64,000 nucleotides of DNA, from contig NC_054741.1 in assembly GCF_018143015.1 (NCBI RefSeq), positions 55,009,048 to 55,073,047 of the forward strand, given 5' to 3'. The notes beneath the pieces are model-generated. The model did no database searches. It saw nothing but the letters and a program-made list of their open reading frames with translations, and was not told where the DNA came from. Numbering within the stretch: position 1 is the stretch's first letter; every line of letters starts with the position of its first letter. A program made the position numbers and the translations under genes. Source of the DNA: Lytechinus variegatus. Lineage: Eukaryota > Echinodermata > Echinoidea > Temnopleuroida > Toxopneustidae. This document shows, piece after piece, positions 34,766-45,660 of the stretch.

Positions 34766-37140
34766 GTAGCCAGGGGGGGGGCAGTGGGGCGATCGCCCCC
34801 CCCCCCTCAAAAAAAAGAGAAAAAGAAAAAGCGAAAGGAGAAAGGGGAAGAAAGGAATAGTTTTGTTGTTTTTTCAATCTTTTGTTTTGTCAAATGAATA
34901 AAAACCTAAACGAATCGTTGGTCTTCTCTCTTAATACAAAATATGGCTTTTCTCAACTTTTTCGTTATGTTCATGACCATGATTCAAAGGCGTTTACTTA
35001 AACATTCACGCTTGAATGAACATGTGGAATGTGATTAGCTCTTATTTACCTTATCTGAAAAAATGTAACTGTGAATATCTGTCATAAACCTCCTTGCATA
35101 GTTCATTTGATGTGATTTTTATGAAAATCCCGATGTTTAATGCATCAGTGAGCACACAATATTCGAAAATTATGCAAATGAGAAGAAAGTTCAAGGCCTT
35201 GGCCCCACTCTGTGCAGTATTAAATTGTTATTTTGGTGTGCGCGCCTTTTAGATAGTGTTACTCTGAAGCCAATATGCGAAGTTTCGTGAAATAACTGTT
35301 GGTAGAACAAAAACCGCCCATGAAACAAACCCTCATTTCATATTTGTTAAAATTTTGACTTCCTCTCTCGTAGACTTGTGTACATTATGGGTGCATATGT
35401 TTAAGAATAAGTATCCCCTTATTCAATATGGTGGAACTTTTTTCAAGGCTGTCTTTCGCAATGTCATTTGGCAGTTATGTTTATCAACCTGTGGGCAGAA
35501 TTCTGTGCAAAAATGAAATCGAGTTGTTTATTTATGGATGAGTGAGCACGAATCAAAGTGGGAAAATTGGTATTTTCAATGTTACAGACTTATTTTAAAG
35601 GGTAAAAAGTGAATATTGGGGGCAAATTTGGTTTAAAATGTGACTTTAATTACTGTTTTTTATCATCCATCATTTCTATCAACACACACTTTCCGAACTT
35701 TGTCATGGTTTAGCGAGCACATTCGAAAACTTAGGAATACTCTTAATACTGCATAAATGTATTCTTTTCCAAACATTTTTCTAATGATCAGTTTAATTTA
35801 TAGAAAAATCATTGGTGGATCCAGAAATTTAAAATGGGGGAGGAGCCTATAATCGGGGGAGCCACCAACATTTTCAAATTTTAACATGATCTAACAAGTT
35901 GTAGAGGATACTACAGTGGGATACTACCAAAAACCCCTCTGATGATACATAACAGTTTAGGAGCCGCGGAACGGTTTTCAAAGTTTTTTTTTTTTTTTTT
36001 TTGGGGGGGGGCTGACCATGCAAAAAATCACAATCGTATGGTCATGTTTACATTTTTGTACATGCTTTTGGAACAAAGTGGGGGGGGGGGTAAAGCCCCC
36101 AGCCCCCCCCCCCCCCCGCTTCTGCAGCCCTTGCAATACATTGCGCTCACTTAACCATGAACATACGATATCAAAATTTGGTCTGAAGTGGTTAAATGAT
36201 GGCTAGTAAAGCATAACACCATAAAATTCACTTAAAAACAACTTTTGCTCAACTTTGTATTTGTACAATCTGAAAAACGACTCTTGGTGACTTTCAAAAA
36301 TTGTCATTTTTAAATTCAATCTTTAATTTCTCATGCCTGACTCAACCAATCAATTTCATTTTTCCCCAATGGTTGCTCAATGAATGTAGAAAAATGCCTA
36401 CGAAATATCATATCTCAAAATAATTCCGTTCAAAAGTTACAGCAATTTGATTTAGGGGGGACTTACATTTTTTGTCATGTATATAACCAACTTGATGGTC
36501 ATGTTGTGGTTCTCCTTGACTATAATGTACACTGTACATGCATCCATGCCACTTCTATCCAACAAATCAAGGTATGAATATCATAAGAGCAATCTTTGAT
36601 CACTACCACGAGAACAAATCGAAAAAATGCAAAAAACGAGACAAGTCATGTGTATTCACGTCCGGACATAAAAAATCAAAACTACTAAACCACCCTCCCA
36701 CTCAGAAAATATGGCATGTTCCCAAATTTGGTGAGTACACTGTACCGCTGAAATGTATGCACACATGGCACCAAGAAATATTACTAAAAAATTAAACAAG
36801 CAAAGACTAGCATGCATAATACAAAATGTAACCAAACGGCGCTCAGACTGAGTGAACACCAAACACATTTGTGCATCTCAAACATAATAAGTAAGCACAA
36901 ATACAAGACCTGCCTATACTTAAAAACATTAAACACTCCACTATAAGCAATCTGGGGATCGGTCCACATTAAACGCACAAACCTTTAAACGTCAAGGCTC
37001 CAACCAAGAATATAACATAAAATACTGCAAATTTGTGGTATACCTATCAGAAAACACCAAAAACACACATGATGGGTCATAGGCATGATACATTTTAAAA
37101 ATAAAAGCACTAATATAACATAAAAATGACACATCAAATG
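34766..37140. other. Repeat fragments and AT-rich DNA, no gene
   Basis: A solo hAT-like end CAGGCGCGTAGCCAGG plus a G tract lies at 34766. A related end GCTTCTGCAGCCCTTG with a C tract lies near 36118-36135. It resembles the right end of the 15431-17973 element but has no partner that I can confirm. The rest is AT-rich. Confidence 0.4.
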
Positions 37141-37143
37141 CAG

Positions 37144-37330
37144 TGGCGTACTTAGGATTTTCCACAGGGGGGGGGGGCAAAAACGGCCAAATATAAGCAA
37201 AAAAAAATTGACAAGCAAAAAAAAAGGTCTTCAAGCTAGTCAGGGGGCAATTGATGTCTTCAAGCTCGTCGGGGGGGGGGCAAAAAAAGGTCTTTCAAGC
37301 TCGTCAGGGGGCAGGGATACACCCTTTGCA
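37144..37330. repeat. Solo CAGTGGCGTAC end with G tract and short tandem repeats
   Basis: CAGTGGCGTACTTAGGATTT followed by a long G tract is the left end type of the 27693-29185 family. Then GTCTTCAAGCTCGTC(G) repeats about three times between G tracts. No matching right end is found. Confidence 0.5.
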
Positions 37331-37746
37331 TTGGTTGTGGCTCATCTGTATATCACAGAAAACTTTTCTTTGGAGTGGCAAGCCGACTAAAAGTCTCTGA
37401 TAAACAAAGCGAGGAAGCAAAGCGACCGAGTTTGGCAATGGACGCTTATTCATAGTAAATGGAAGGATATAATGCACACTTTTGGTGAATATTGTGAAAA
37501 TTTTCAGTTTAAAAATGTATCTTTTTGCTGCATACGGCCATGGTAGAGGAATTGGGCATTATTAACAGTATCATTTAGTTTGTTATTTGGAACATTTTAT
37601 TATACATTTTTGGAAAAGTAAATATATATCCAAGACCAACCACTAAGTCTTAAAGTGTATCAAAGACCAGCCAATAAGTCTTAGAGTACCTGCCATTTGA
37701 AAACGGAATTATTTACCTTGTGGAAAATATTATTCCTATACTGTAG

Positions 37747-37953
37747 TGATTGTGAACTCTAAAGCTAAGTACTTTTATTTATGAGGTTCCTTCTAAAATA
37801 TGTAAATCACAATGATCTATCAAAGTTTCTATCTGCAATTCTGGCAACTCTGTACATTGTGAACTCAAAAACTAATTACTTTATGAGGTTCCTACTAAAA
37901 TATGTAAATCAAAATGAACTATCAGTTTCTATCTGCAATTCTGGCAATTTTTC
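37747..37953. repeat. Direct tandem duplication, ~108 bp
   Basis: TGTGAACTC...ATTTATGAGGTTCCT...AAAATATGTAAATCA...ATCTGCAATTCTGGCAA occurs twice in a row with small differences (starts near 37749 and 37857). Confidence 0.75.
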
Positions 37954-38370
37954 TGTGTTGCTGGAAGTTTTATTTTTCTTTTTTTGTTGTTGTTATTATA
38001 CCAATGGATGGGCAATAGGGCAGTTAACACAGTAGTATACTTGCAGACCTTCAAACAGGATTGCTGGTTTATCTGCACAACCTGATGAAAAAACCTTTTC
38101 AATGATCACCTGCCATGATTTAAACACAGATCAAGAGATCCTCAGTATGTCGTATATACCAACTAGACAACAAAAATTACTGTGCCTGTTGCTCACTAGA
38201 ACCGATTAATCTCTGTACATTAGTGGGCATTACATTACTGATTCCAGCAGTTAATTAGCAGGTCAAATATCTTTTCAAGTAGAATAAATTAGGAGTAGGC
38301 CCTGTTATTGTCTCATCAAGATAAATGGCGAAGTCCTAACCATTGAACTAATGAGCATTCCCATTTAAGT

Positions 38371-40480
38371 TCTTTCTATAAACCTCCAAACCAATCTCTC
38401 TCCCTTTCTCGAGAAGCCACCTCCGATCGAGAAAATGTAATTATTGGGGATTTCAACAGTCACAGCATTATCTGGGGGTATGGAGAGACCAACGAGATGG
38501 AGAACTTGTGGAGAACTGGTCAGATGCAAATCAGATTGCATCACCCAACAAAATGTGACAAGGTTGTGCTTGACCCTCTCCCGCACACTCAACATCAACC
38601 TATTGGGCTGAAGGTGAATGAAGGCATCACTCTACGCACAGTTCCCTTTCACAGATGTTTCACCCTGAAGAAAGCAATCTGGGAGCAGTTTGTCATAGAT
38701 CTGGATAACTATCCACAGGATCTTCCAGCACTCCCTACTCATTACGACACATTTGGAAAGCTATTGAAGAAATTATCACCGAAGAATATTCCACGAGGAT
38801 GCAGTACAAACTATTCTCCGGGCTTGACGAATGATGAAGCTGCTGTACAGTAAATATTTCAGGAGCTTTGAGAATGACCCCTTTGTTGCCGATACACTTG
38901 AATGTGGGGGAAATTGACAACTGCCATTATGGATAATAAAAAAGAAAGTGACAGTGATTTAATAAATCAATGGACATGACTCACAACAGCAGAAAAGCCG
39001 GGGAAAACGATTCGGATCCTTAAAAAACGATTCAATATATATATATATACCCCTAGTGACCACCGACCAAGTGGCCCACTATCTTCTTGTGTACAGTCAA
39101 GGTAACCCTATTTATTGCCCACGAAGGGCCAACCTCCCTAAATAAAAGTGCAGTTACAGTCTCCCAACTAAGAGTCATTTAAATGCACAAGACCATTCAG
39201 CCTGAACGTCTTGTCTGCTTGTGCTAGGCTATCAAAGGGAATAATTAAGAGCAACAAGGCACCTGGATTAGATGATGTCCACTGTGAGCAGATCACCCTT
39301 CTTGGACCAATGGCTGCTGACATGTTAAACTACTGTTTGCATGAAGAAGAAAAAAAAACAATGGCAAGAGAAAATTTAGGGTAGTTGCCAAAGTCGAGCC
39401 AGGCAAAGACCCAATCAGAGTTACAGAAAAATCTCTCTACTCTGTCACACATACAAGCTCTTTAAAAAGCTCCTGCTTAACCGCATTGTTCCCTTTGTGA
39501 CTGAGTTCTTCATTCCAGTAGGCAAGATTCAGGCCAGGAAAGTCCTTTACTTATCAAGTACTGAATCTGACTCGGTACATCAGATGGTTTGAGGAAGGTC
39601 TGAAAACTAGAGCAGCCTTTGTTAACTTAACTGCAGCTTATGAAACAGTTAATCATGGGGTATTATAGGCCTTCATACGAGGAAAGTCATTGTGATGACA
39701 AAGGAAGTCAAGTTGACAAGGCTAATTAAAAAAATGCTGAAACCGGTTGTGAATCTCAGTGGCTCCAGCAGCAAATGGTGGAGGCAGAAAAATGGTCTCC
39801 CACAAAGAAGTGTCCTCCCCCAACTCTTTAACTTCTACACAGACGACCAAGTAATCCGTCTGTCAGCTACCATAAAGAGTATTATGATCTTTACCTATTG
39901 TGTGGCACAGTCCCCCAGATATAGAGGTATCAGCATGGGTGGAAAAAAGAGCAAAAAAGATGTCCTTCTTCCACTCTCTAACTTTGAACCTGACACAAAG
40001 AGACTGGAATCAAGACAATTTCCTTCACTAGACTGAATCCCTTGATAGTTATGCACAAAGTCAAAGGATCGCCCTATGGACAAACCACCTCAAGCCTGTG
40101 ACGCAAAAGCTTTCCATGTGACCTACGAATCACGCCCCAGGTTCAAATGACGATTGGCCATCCTGGCTATGTCTTACATGGCTATGTCTTACATATGGTC
40201 TTGGAACAAAAAGGTGCAAAGTCCTTAATATGCGGTTCGGGGCTACAGCAGGGATGCAGACACTATCTACGACTGAGGAGAGGATCAGACAGTGCATCAC
40301 CTTTTGGTCTGCCCCCCCCCCCCTCCTACTTGAGCCGTGCGCTGCCAAAGATCTGGAGTCACTCAACCCAAAAGCCAGATCTTCCTTGAACCCTCTACTA
40401 CAAAGGACTTGTGTCGTTACCGATCAAAGGGCACAGATCAAATGTTGCCCTTTAAAATCATTCAGTATTCTATGACAAAA
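38371..40480 (+). pseudogene. Decayed jockey/CR1-like LINE (endonuclease and reverse transcriptase)
   Basis: Translated pieces in several frames follow the order of a LINE ORF2. The endonuclease motif IIGDFNSHSIIWGY is near 38440. TVLDP-like VVLDPLPHTQHQPIGLK and an IPRGC segment run to about 38853. RT pieces follow: NKAPGLDDVHCEQITLLGP (about 39270), KISLLCHTYKLFKKLLLNRI (about 39430), FVNLTAAYETVNH (about 39620) and KNGLPQRSVLPQLFN (about 39790). Frameshifts and stops separate them, and the catalytic aspartate expected in FVDLTAAYDTV reads Asn. It is non-functional. Confidence 0.85.
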
Positions 40481-42970
40481 ATGGGAGCTTAGCTGTGCAG
40501 GAGTTTGTCTCTCCAAAAGGTGGCTTTTTAAGGGGGGAGGGGGGGGGTATGTAGATATTGGGTAAGATTGTTAGCATCGAATATCTTTGCTCTTTCACTG
40601 ACAAATTGTTAGTTTCACCTTAAAACACTAACATTCAGAATATAGGCACCGTTTTCAGCAAAGTTTTAGCCTCACCATGGACCTAGGTCCATGGCCTAAC
40701 CGACAACCCCATCAGGAACCAATTAAGTCCCTGTTCCCTCCCCCATCCAACAACCTATGACCAAATAATCATTTCTGACCAAATGTCAGATTACCATAAA
40801 TAGGTGTCTTCTACCAGTCAGATAATTAATGACACACTTTTTCTTAGCTCATTAAAGATGTCATGTCCTGATAATGGTACAAGATCTACATGTAGCTTTC
40901 CTGTGAAAAGAATAGAGTGCAGTGGCAAAGGCAGTGGCAGTTCAAAGCTCTGGTAGGAGGGGTATGCCAAAAAAGTGTTGTATATCCTAATACAGTTGCA
41001 GGAAGTTTCTTCATTCCTATTGTAGCCCCATAGGCGGTTCAACAAGATCAAGTAGGCCATTCTTCACTTGGACCCGGAGAGTGATGTACTAAGTCCATTG
41101 GTGAGATTGTGCATCACAGACTGGAGATTGTTAGACCAGTGGGTGATGCTTTTATGCAAGCAGAGTCATCAAGGGACTCTATTGAGCAAAGAAAACTGTG
41201 TCTAGATTTGAGTCTCGCTGCAGGCTCATGATTGACGAGTGGAATACTATGTTCTTGATTGTTTTTTTTTTCTTTCATCTGTGCTGATGACTTCTCTTCT
41301 GACGTACAGTGGGGGCAATAATACATAGTAGGTAAAGATTACTCACTTCTTTTAGTCACAGGCATTCAGTGATGGCTCTGCAAGATTTGGGGTCAATATT
41401 TAGCACCAAGTGCTGCGTACTCAGCAGTGCAGAAGCATAAAGTCAGAGCTGTGGTACAGAGAGATTTGGCATCTATCAATTCCCCATATGTTTCCCAGCT
41501 TCTTAAGAATGATATTCCTTTGCTCCAAATTTCGCATTTGTTTTGGCAGCATGTTCTTTGTATGCAAAAAGAACGGTCTACAATGACGCCAAGGTAGGTT
41601 GGCTTGTTACCACCTGACCCTCAGTTTTTGATCTGCTCCCTGTTCTTAAAGCCTGTGTATAGCTTTGGTAAAGGGTCAATAATGTGATTGATAAGTCTAA
41701 ATGAAGTGTAGAGACCGTTAGATATTTTTCCAACTGCACTTCTCTGAGAAAATTTCAAATATTCAAATGTTGGATATATAGCGCCCTCTCTCGGCGATGC
41801 TTGTTTTGAATTTAAAAAATGGGCATTCAAGCACTTATCTTATAAATTTAGTGATTTAGAGATATCCAAAAGTTACAGACAAAGAACATATCTTTAAAGT
41901 TTCAGCCCATTCCATGATTTGGAATAGGATTTAATTGAAAGACAAAAACACAGAGATATTTTAATTAGATCGGGTGACCCGATCAAGTTAAATTTTCATG
42001 TAAAATCGCAAAATTTATCCTGTAAAACACATTTTCATTTCATATCCTCCACATCATAACTCTTGTAGGGCATATCCATTCATATTAGCTAGCCATGAAT
42101 TGGAATAGTGATAGGTGCATTTTGGTGGATTTACCAAAACTATACACAAGCTTTAAGGTGGAATACACTAAGTTTCAGTTTTTCTGGATCGGAACAGAGA
42201 TGATTTATAGCACAGTAAGGAGTTAGACTTGCCAGATCATCACTGAGTCCGTTTTGGCACACTGAGGAGTGATTATTACTTTAGAGATTATTGTTCAATT
42301 CAATGTTTTTCTACTCCATTCAAGTAGTGATCCAAAATTATGGCAGTAATTTAAATGTTCCAGCCTTATTATTTGAACAAATCATCATTACAAATGCAGA
42401 TGCATTTGTATTATTAGTATCAGCATTTTTTACCAATGCTGTAGGGGTATCATCCCAATTTTCCGTTTCAGATATTTTCTCAGAAATATTTCTTATACCA
42501 TGGATGTGTTTGAAGATATACATTGATCTAAATCTCCATGGAACGAACAGTAGCGTTAGTTTAAGCCCAACAATCATGACAATAGAGGCATGTGTACCTG
42601 TTTTCTGAAGCTTTACCCATATCAACGTCCTTTACATATGTATGCATGTTGAGAGGAATCCTTGTCTTTTCTTTCAGACATCTTTTTTAAAATGAGTATT
42701 TAAGGCATCAGTTTTTTCCATCGGAGTCACTGACACTATCGCTGTAGCAGAAAATACCCGAAGGACAACATCAAAGACTACATAAGCTGATATGCCTCCT
42801 CTCTATATTCTGGGACTTTTGTTGTATGCCCCACCCTGGTTGTCTCTATTCAGCAGATGTGTGCAAACCTCATGACATATTACATAATGACACTTACACA
42901 TAGAAAACATCTCCCACTTTAGTAAGCCTCTCTATCCTTAATGGTTTTCTTGTCCTTTTCTTGGCCTGAT
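40481..42970. other. No gene recognised
   Basis: Open frames occur on both strands (about 105 codons plus at 42291-42608 and 95 minus at 42338-42625), but neither shows a family signature and they shadow each other. A moderately GC-rich stretch at 40900-41580 may be old mobile-element DNA. Confidence 0.3.
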
Positions 42971-42972
42971 CA

Positions 42973-43250
42973 GGAATGATAGCTCAGTCGATAGAGCGGG
43001 GGTTTCGGATTCCGGTGACCTGGATTTCATTCTCACTTGGTGCATTAGTGCTCTTTTTTAAGGCGCATCCTCATTATATCCTCATTACCAGGTCCTGGAG
43101 AGGACATTAAGCCGTCGGTCCTCTGGTTGTTTGCTTACAAGCATTCATGCTTTCTTAGCAATCGGGTAAAAAAAACCATATTAAGGCTTAAGATCCCAAG
43201 TTTTCATACTTTCATCCTTCTGATTTCTTGACAGTTATCAGATTGAAAGT
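42973..43250 (+). mobile_element. tRNA-derived SINE
   Basis: TAGCTCAGTCGATAGAGC is a good pol III A box, and a degraded B box follows about 35 bp on (GTGACCTGGATTTCATTCTC). The body carries ATTAAGCCGTCGGTCCTCTG and ends in a poorly defined A-rich tail. The tRNA-like part cannot fold into an intact acceptor and T arm, so it is a SINE, not a tRNA gene. Confidence 0.75.
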
Positions 43251-43283
43251 GACATAATAAATTCCCTGTGATTAAACTTCTGA

Positions 43284-43508
43284 CACATATTAATAGTATC
43301 AAAGTTTCAAAAGAAACTTGTCGAACTCACAGCCTTGGCATCTTTGGGCTACAACCTCAACACAGACACAACCTTGGAAGATGGACATGCATCGGTGATT
43401 AGGTACAGAGAGATCCATTTGTTAACCATTCCTTATTCACTCAAAGGAAGTGATCTACATGTAAATATGCAGCCAAAAGCCTTTGCCAATGACCTTATTG
43501 AGTACTAG
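43284..43508 (+). other. Unrecognised open stretch without a start Met
   Basis: 75 open codons end at TAG 43506-43508 and include LVELTALASLGYNLNTDT and REIHLLTIPYSLKGSDL. The composition is protein-like (hydrophobic and charged residues well mixed), unlike its AT-rich surroundings. It could be a fragment of an old mobile-element protein or a gene exon. I do not recognise the family. Confidence 0.3.
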
Positions 43509-43959
43509 TACAGGAGGGCCCTGAAATTGAAAAAAATATCTGTACAAGCCTTATGTGAAGGCCCACTGTATGATCAAAGTTTTAATCAGGGACTGTGCCT
43601 AAATAGTAGTGTTGTCCATTTTATCAAAGCATCAATGCTATACCTATACTGTAGCAAACTAAAAAAGAAAAAAAAAAATGCTTTGTACCCAGCAGCTATT
43701 TCAGTTTCAGTTTATGAATCATACAAACCGTATTATTCTATTTTTATCTGCAAAAACATTTAAATTTCTCTTTGAAGCTGCTCTTTTTTAAACGATAAAG
43801 TTTAAATACCATGCTCATGTTAAGAATAGGTAGACAAGCAATATACATACAAGGATAGATGATTTTTCTTTAGAAATAAGAGAAATGAAGCGATGTCCTT
43901 CAATTTATCATTGCCAGTATGCATGTAGGTATATTATTGTACAAATGGTACTGTACACT

Positions 43960-45040
43960 TAAAAGTGGATTATTTCCCCCCAAATTGGTTAGGGGGAAAA
44001 CATATCGTTGCTAAGGTAAATAGTGTTGCTAGGCAATGAAATTGTGTCAGTATAATGGTAAACTCCGGAATATTGTTTGCCTATCGATAACAAACTATGA
44101 TATGTTAGTTCTCTCAATATTTTTACTCTAAGGCACAACTTCGTCCACACATTTAGCCGAGATGAAGAGTTGTAACATAGCCGTTGCTAGGGAATATTGT
44201 TTCTGGGCAACACATTTGACGCCATGGAAGCTATAAGATAGACAGTTTGTTGAATGGTGACTGAAAACGAGTTTTTAGCATCTATAATGATAATTGTGTC
44301 AGTATTATTGCTCATAATGGACTATTTTCCACAGATTTGTCCAGGGAAAAGAGTGTTAATATAGTCGTTGCTATGGAAAATAGTCGTTGCTAGGCAACAA
44401 ATTGGTATCCATGGATAATGTGAAATGGTCATTTTGTTGTTTTCTACACTCTAAAAAATGGAATGTTAAAACAACATTTTGAAAGGTTGGAGGAGTGACA
44501 ACATTTTCTAAATGTTGCATTTACCACTTTAAATGGTTCTACCCGACATTTAAAATGTTGGACTTAGCTTTATACAAAGTTGGATGTAACATTTGGAAAA
44601 GGTTGTCACTCCTCCAACCTTTCAAATGTTGATTTAACATTCCATTTTTTAGAGTGTATTGAAGACAAGATAATTGATCAGGAATTATTCACTCAATTGA
44701 CTTTTTCACCACAAAATATTATAAAGTATGTTACTTGTACGTACATGTATCTGTATCAATGTAGTCAAAATGAACAATAAAATGGCGATTTGTACGATGT
44801 GAAGGGGTGTGTCCGGTAGTGCATTAAAAATTAATTTGAGGTTCTCAATAGCTTAAATGGGGGTTTTCAGTTCTTTTTATTATTTTTAAATAATAATTTA
44901 TGTAATTTCTTTGGTGTAACTTACTTGGTTTGATTCAACCTAGTTAAAAAGTTAAAAGTTAGGTTTGAAATGGAAAAATAAGTTGTTAATTTAAGGAGCT
45001 AAATGGTTGCTAAGGAAAGTTATGTTGCTAGGCAACACTT
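43960..45040. repeat. Diverged tandem DNA with paired X-box-like palindromes
   Basis: GTTGCTAGGCAAC is perfect at 44386-44398 and 45024-45036. Close forms lie at 44025 (GTTGCTAGGCAAT), 44183 (GTTGCTAGGGAAT), 44367 (GTTGCTATGGAAA), 44007 and 45006 (GTTGCTAAGG). They come in pairs 18-19 bp apart. The word matches the RFX-family X-box. A MITE (44447-44656) is inserted in it. Confidence 0.65.
44447..44656. mobile_element. MITE, CACTCTAAAAAATGGAATGT ends, TA duplication
   Basis: Perfect inverted ends CACTCTAAAAAATGGAATGT and its complement enclose 210 bp, with TA on both sides. AACCTTTCAAATGTTG and related words pair inside, so it is nearly a full palindrome. Confidence 0.85.
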
Positions 45041-45399
45041 TCTGAGAAAATGTTCATAAAATTCATGCTCAGTTGTTTTTCAGTAATTCTTCTTACAATA
45101 TATAGTAGATCTATCCTTTGAAAATAAGAAACAATATCTGATAATCTAAATTAATGAGTAAAAAATCAATATTCGTGATAAATATTCAATAAGTATCTAA
45201 AATGGGCGTGGCTTGTTCAAGGCTGGTTTCCATAGTGATGCTACACATTACGGCATTTTTAATACCCAATTCCGGAAAATTCAGGAAATTTCCTTTAATT
45301 TGATGTATGATTTTGCTTTGATCCAGCCGGGGGGATTAAAGTCAAGAAATAAGGCACTTTTTGGCTTCTGGCCGCTCACCTATAATTCCCGGTACATAT

Positions 45400-45655
45400 T
45401 ATAGTTCAATGTATATAAAGAAAAGTATAAATAGTAGTAAATAAATAGGGGACCCTGTTGATAGTAAAAGAAAGAAACAATGAATAAAAAAAATAAATGA
45501 AAGTAAATAAGTCACTCACTGAATTAAAAAGATGACAGCACATTGAAGGAAATACCTACATAAGTGAATCAACAAATAAATAAAATGTGAATAAACAAGG
45601 AAGTCACGGTAACTAAATAAATAGAAATAGATGGATGGATGGATAGATATTCGGT
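45400..45655. repeat. AAATAAAT-rich simple sequence
   Basis: AATAAATA, AAAGAAAG and finally GGATGGATGGATAGATA runs. No gene. Confidence 0.5.
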
Positions 45656-45660
45656 TACAC

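Noticed and set aside
35812..36135. Possible hAT-like element between a GGTGGATCCAG end and a GCAGCCCTTG end
   Set aside because: G and C tracts are present but the ends do not pair well and no 8-bp duplication is found.
40130..40475. Open frames of 78-81 codons
   Set aside because: They lie in the decayed 3' part of the LINE, overlap in three frames and have no independent signature.
42973..43045. Possible tRNA gene
   Set aside because: The A box is good, but the B box is degraded and no complete cloverleaf can be drawn. SINE text follows directly.
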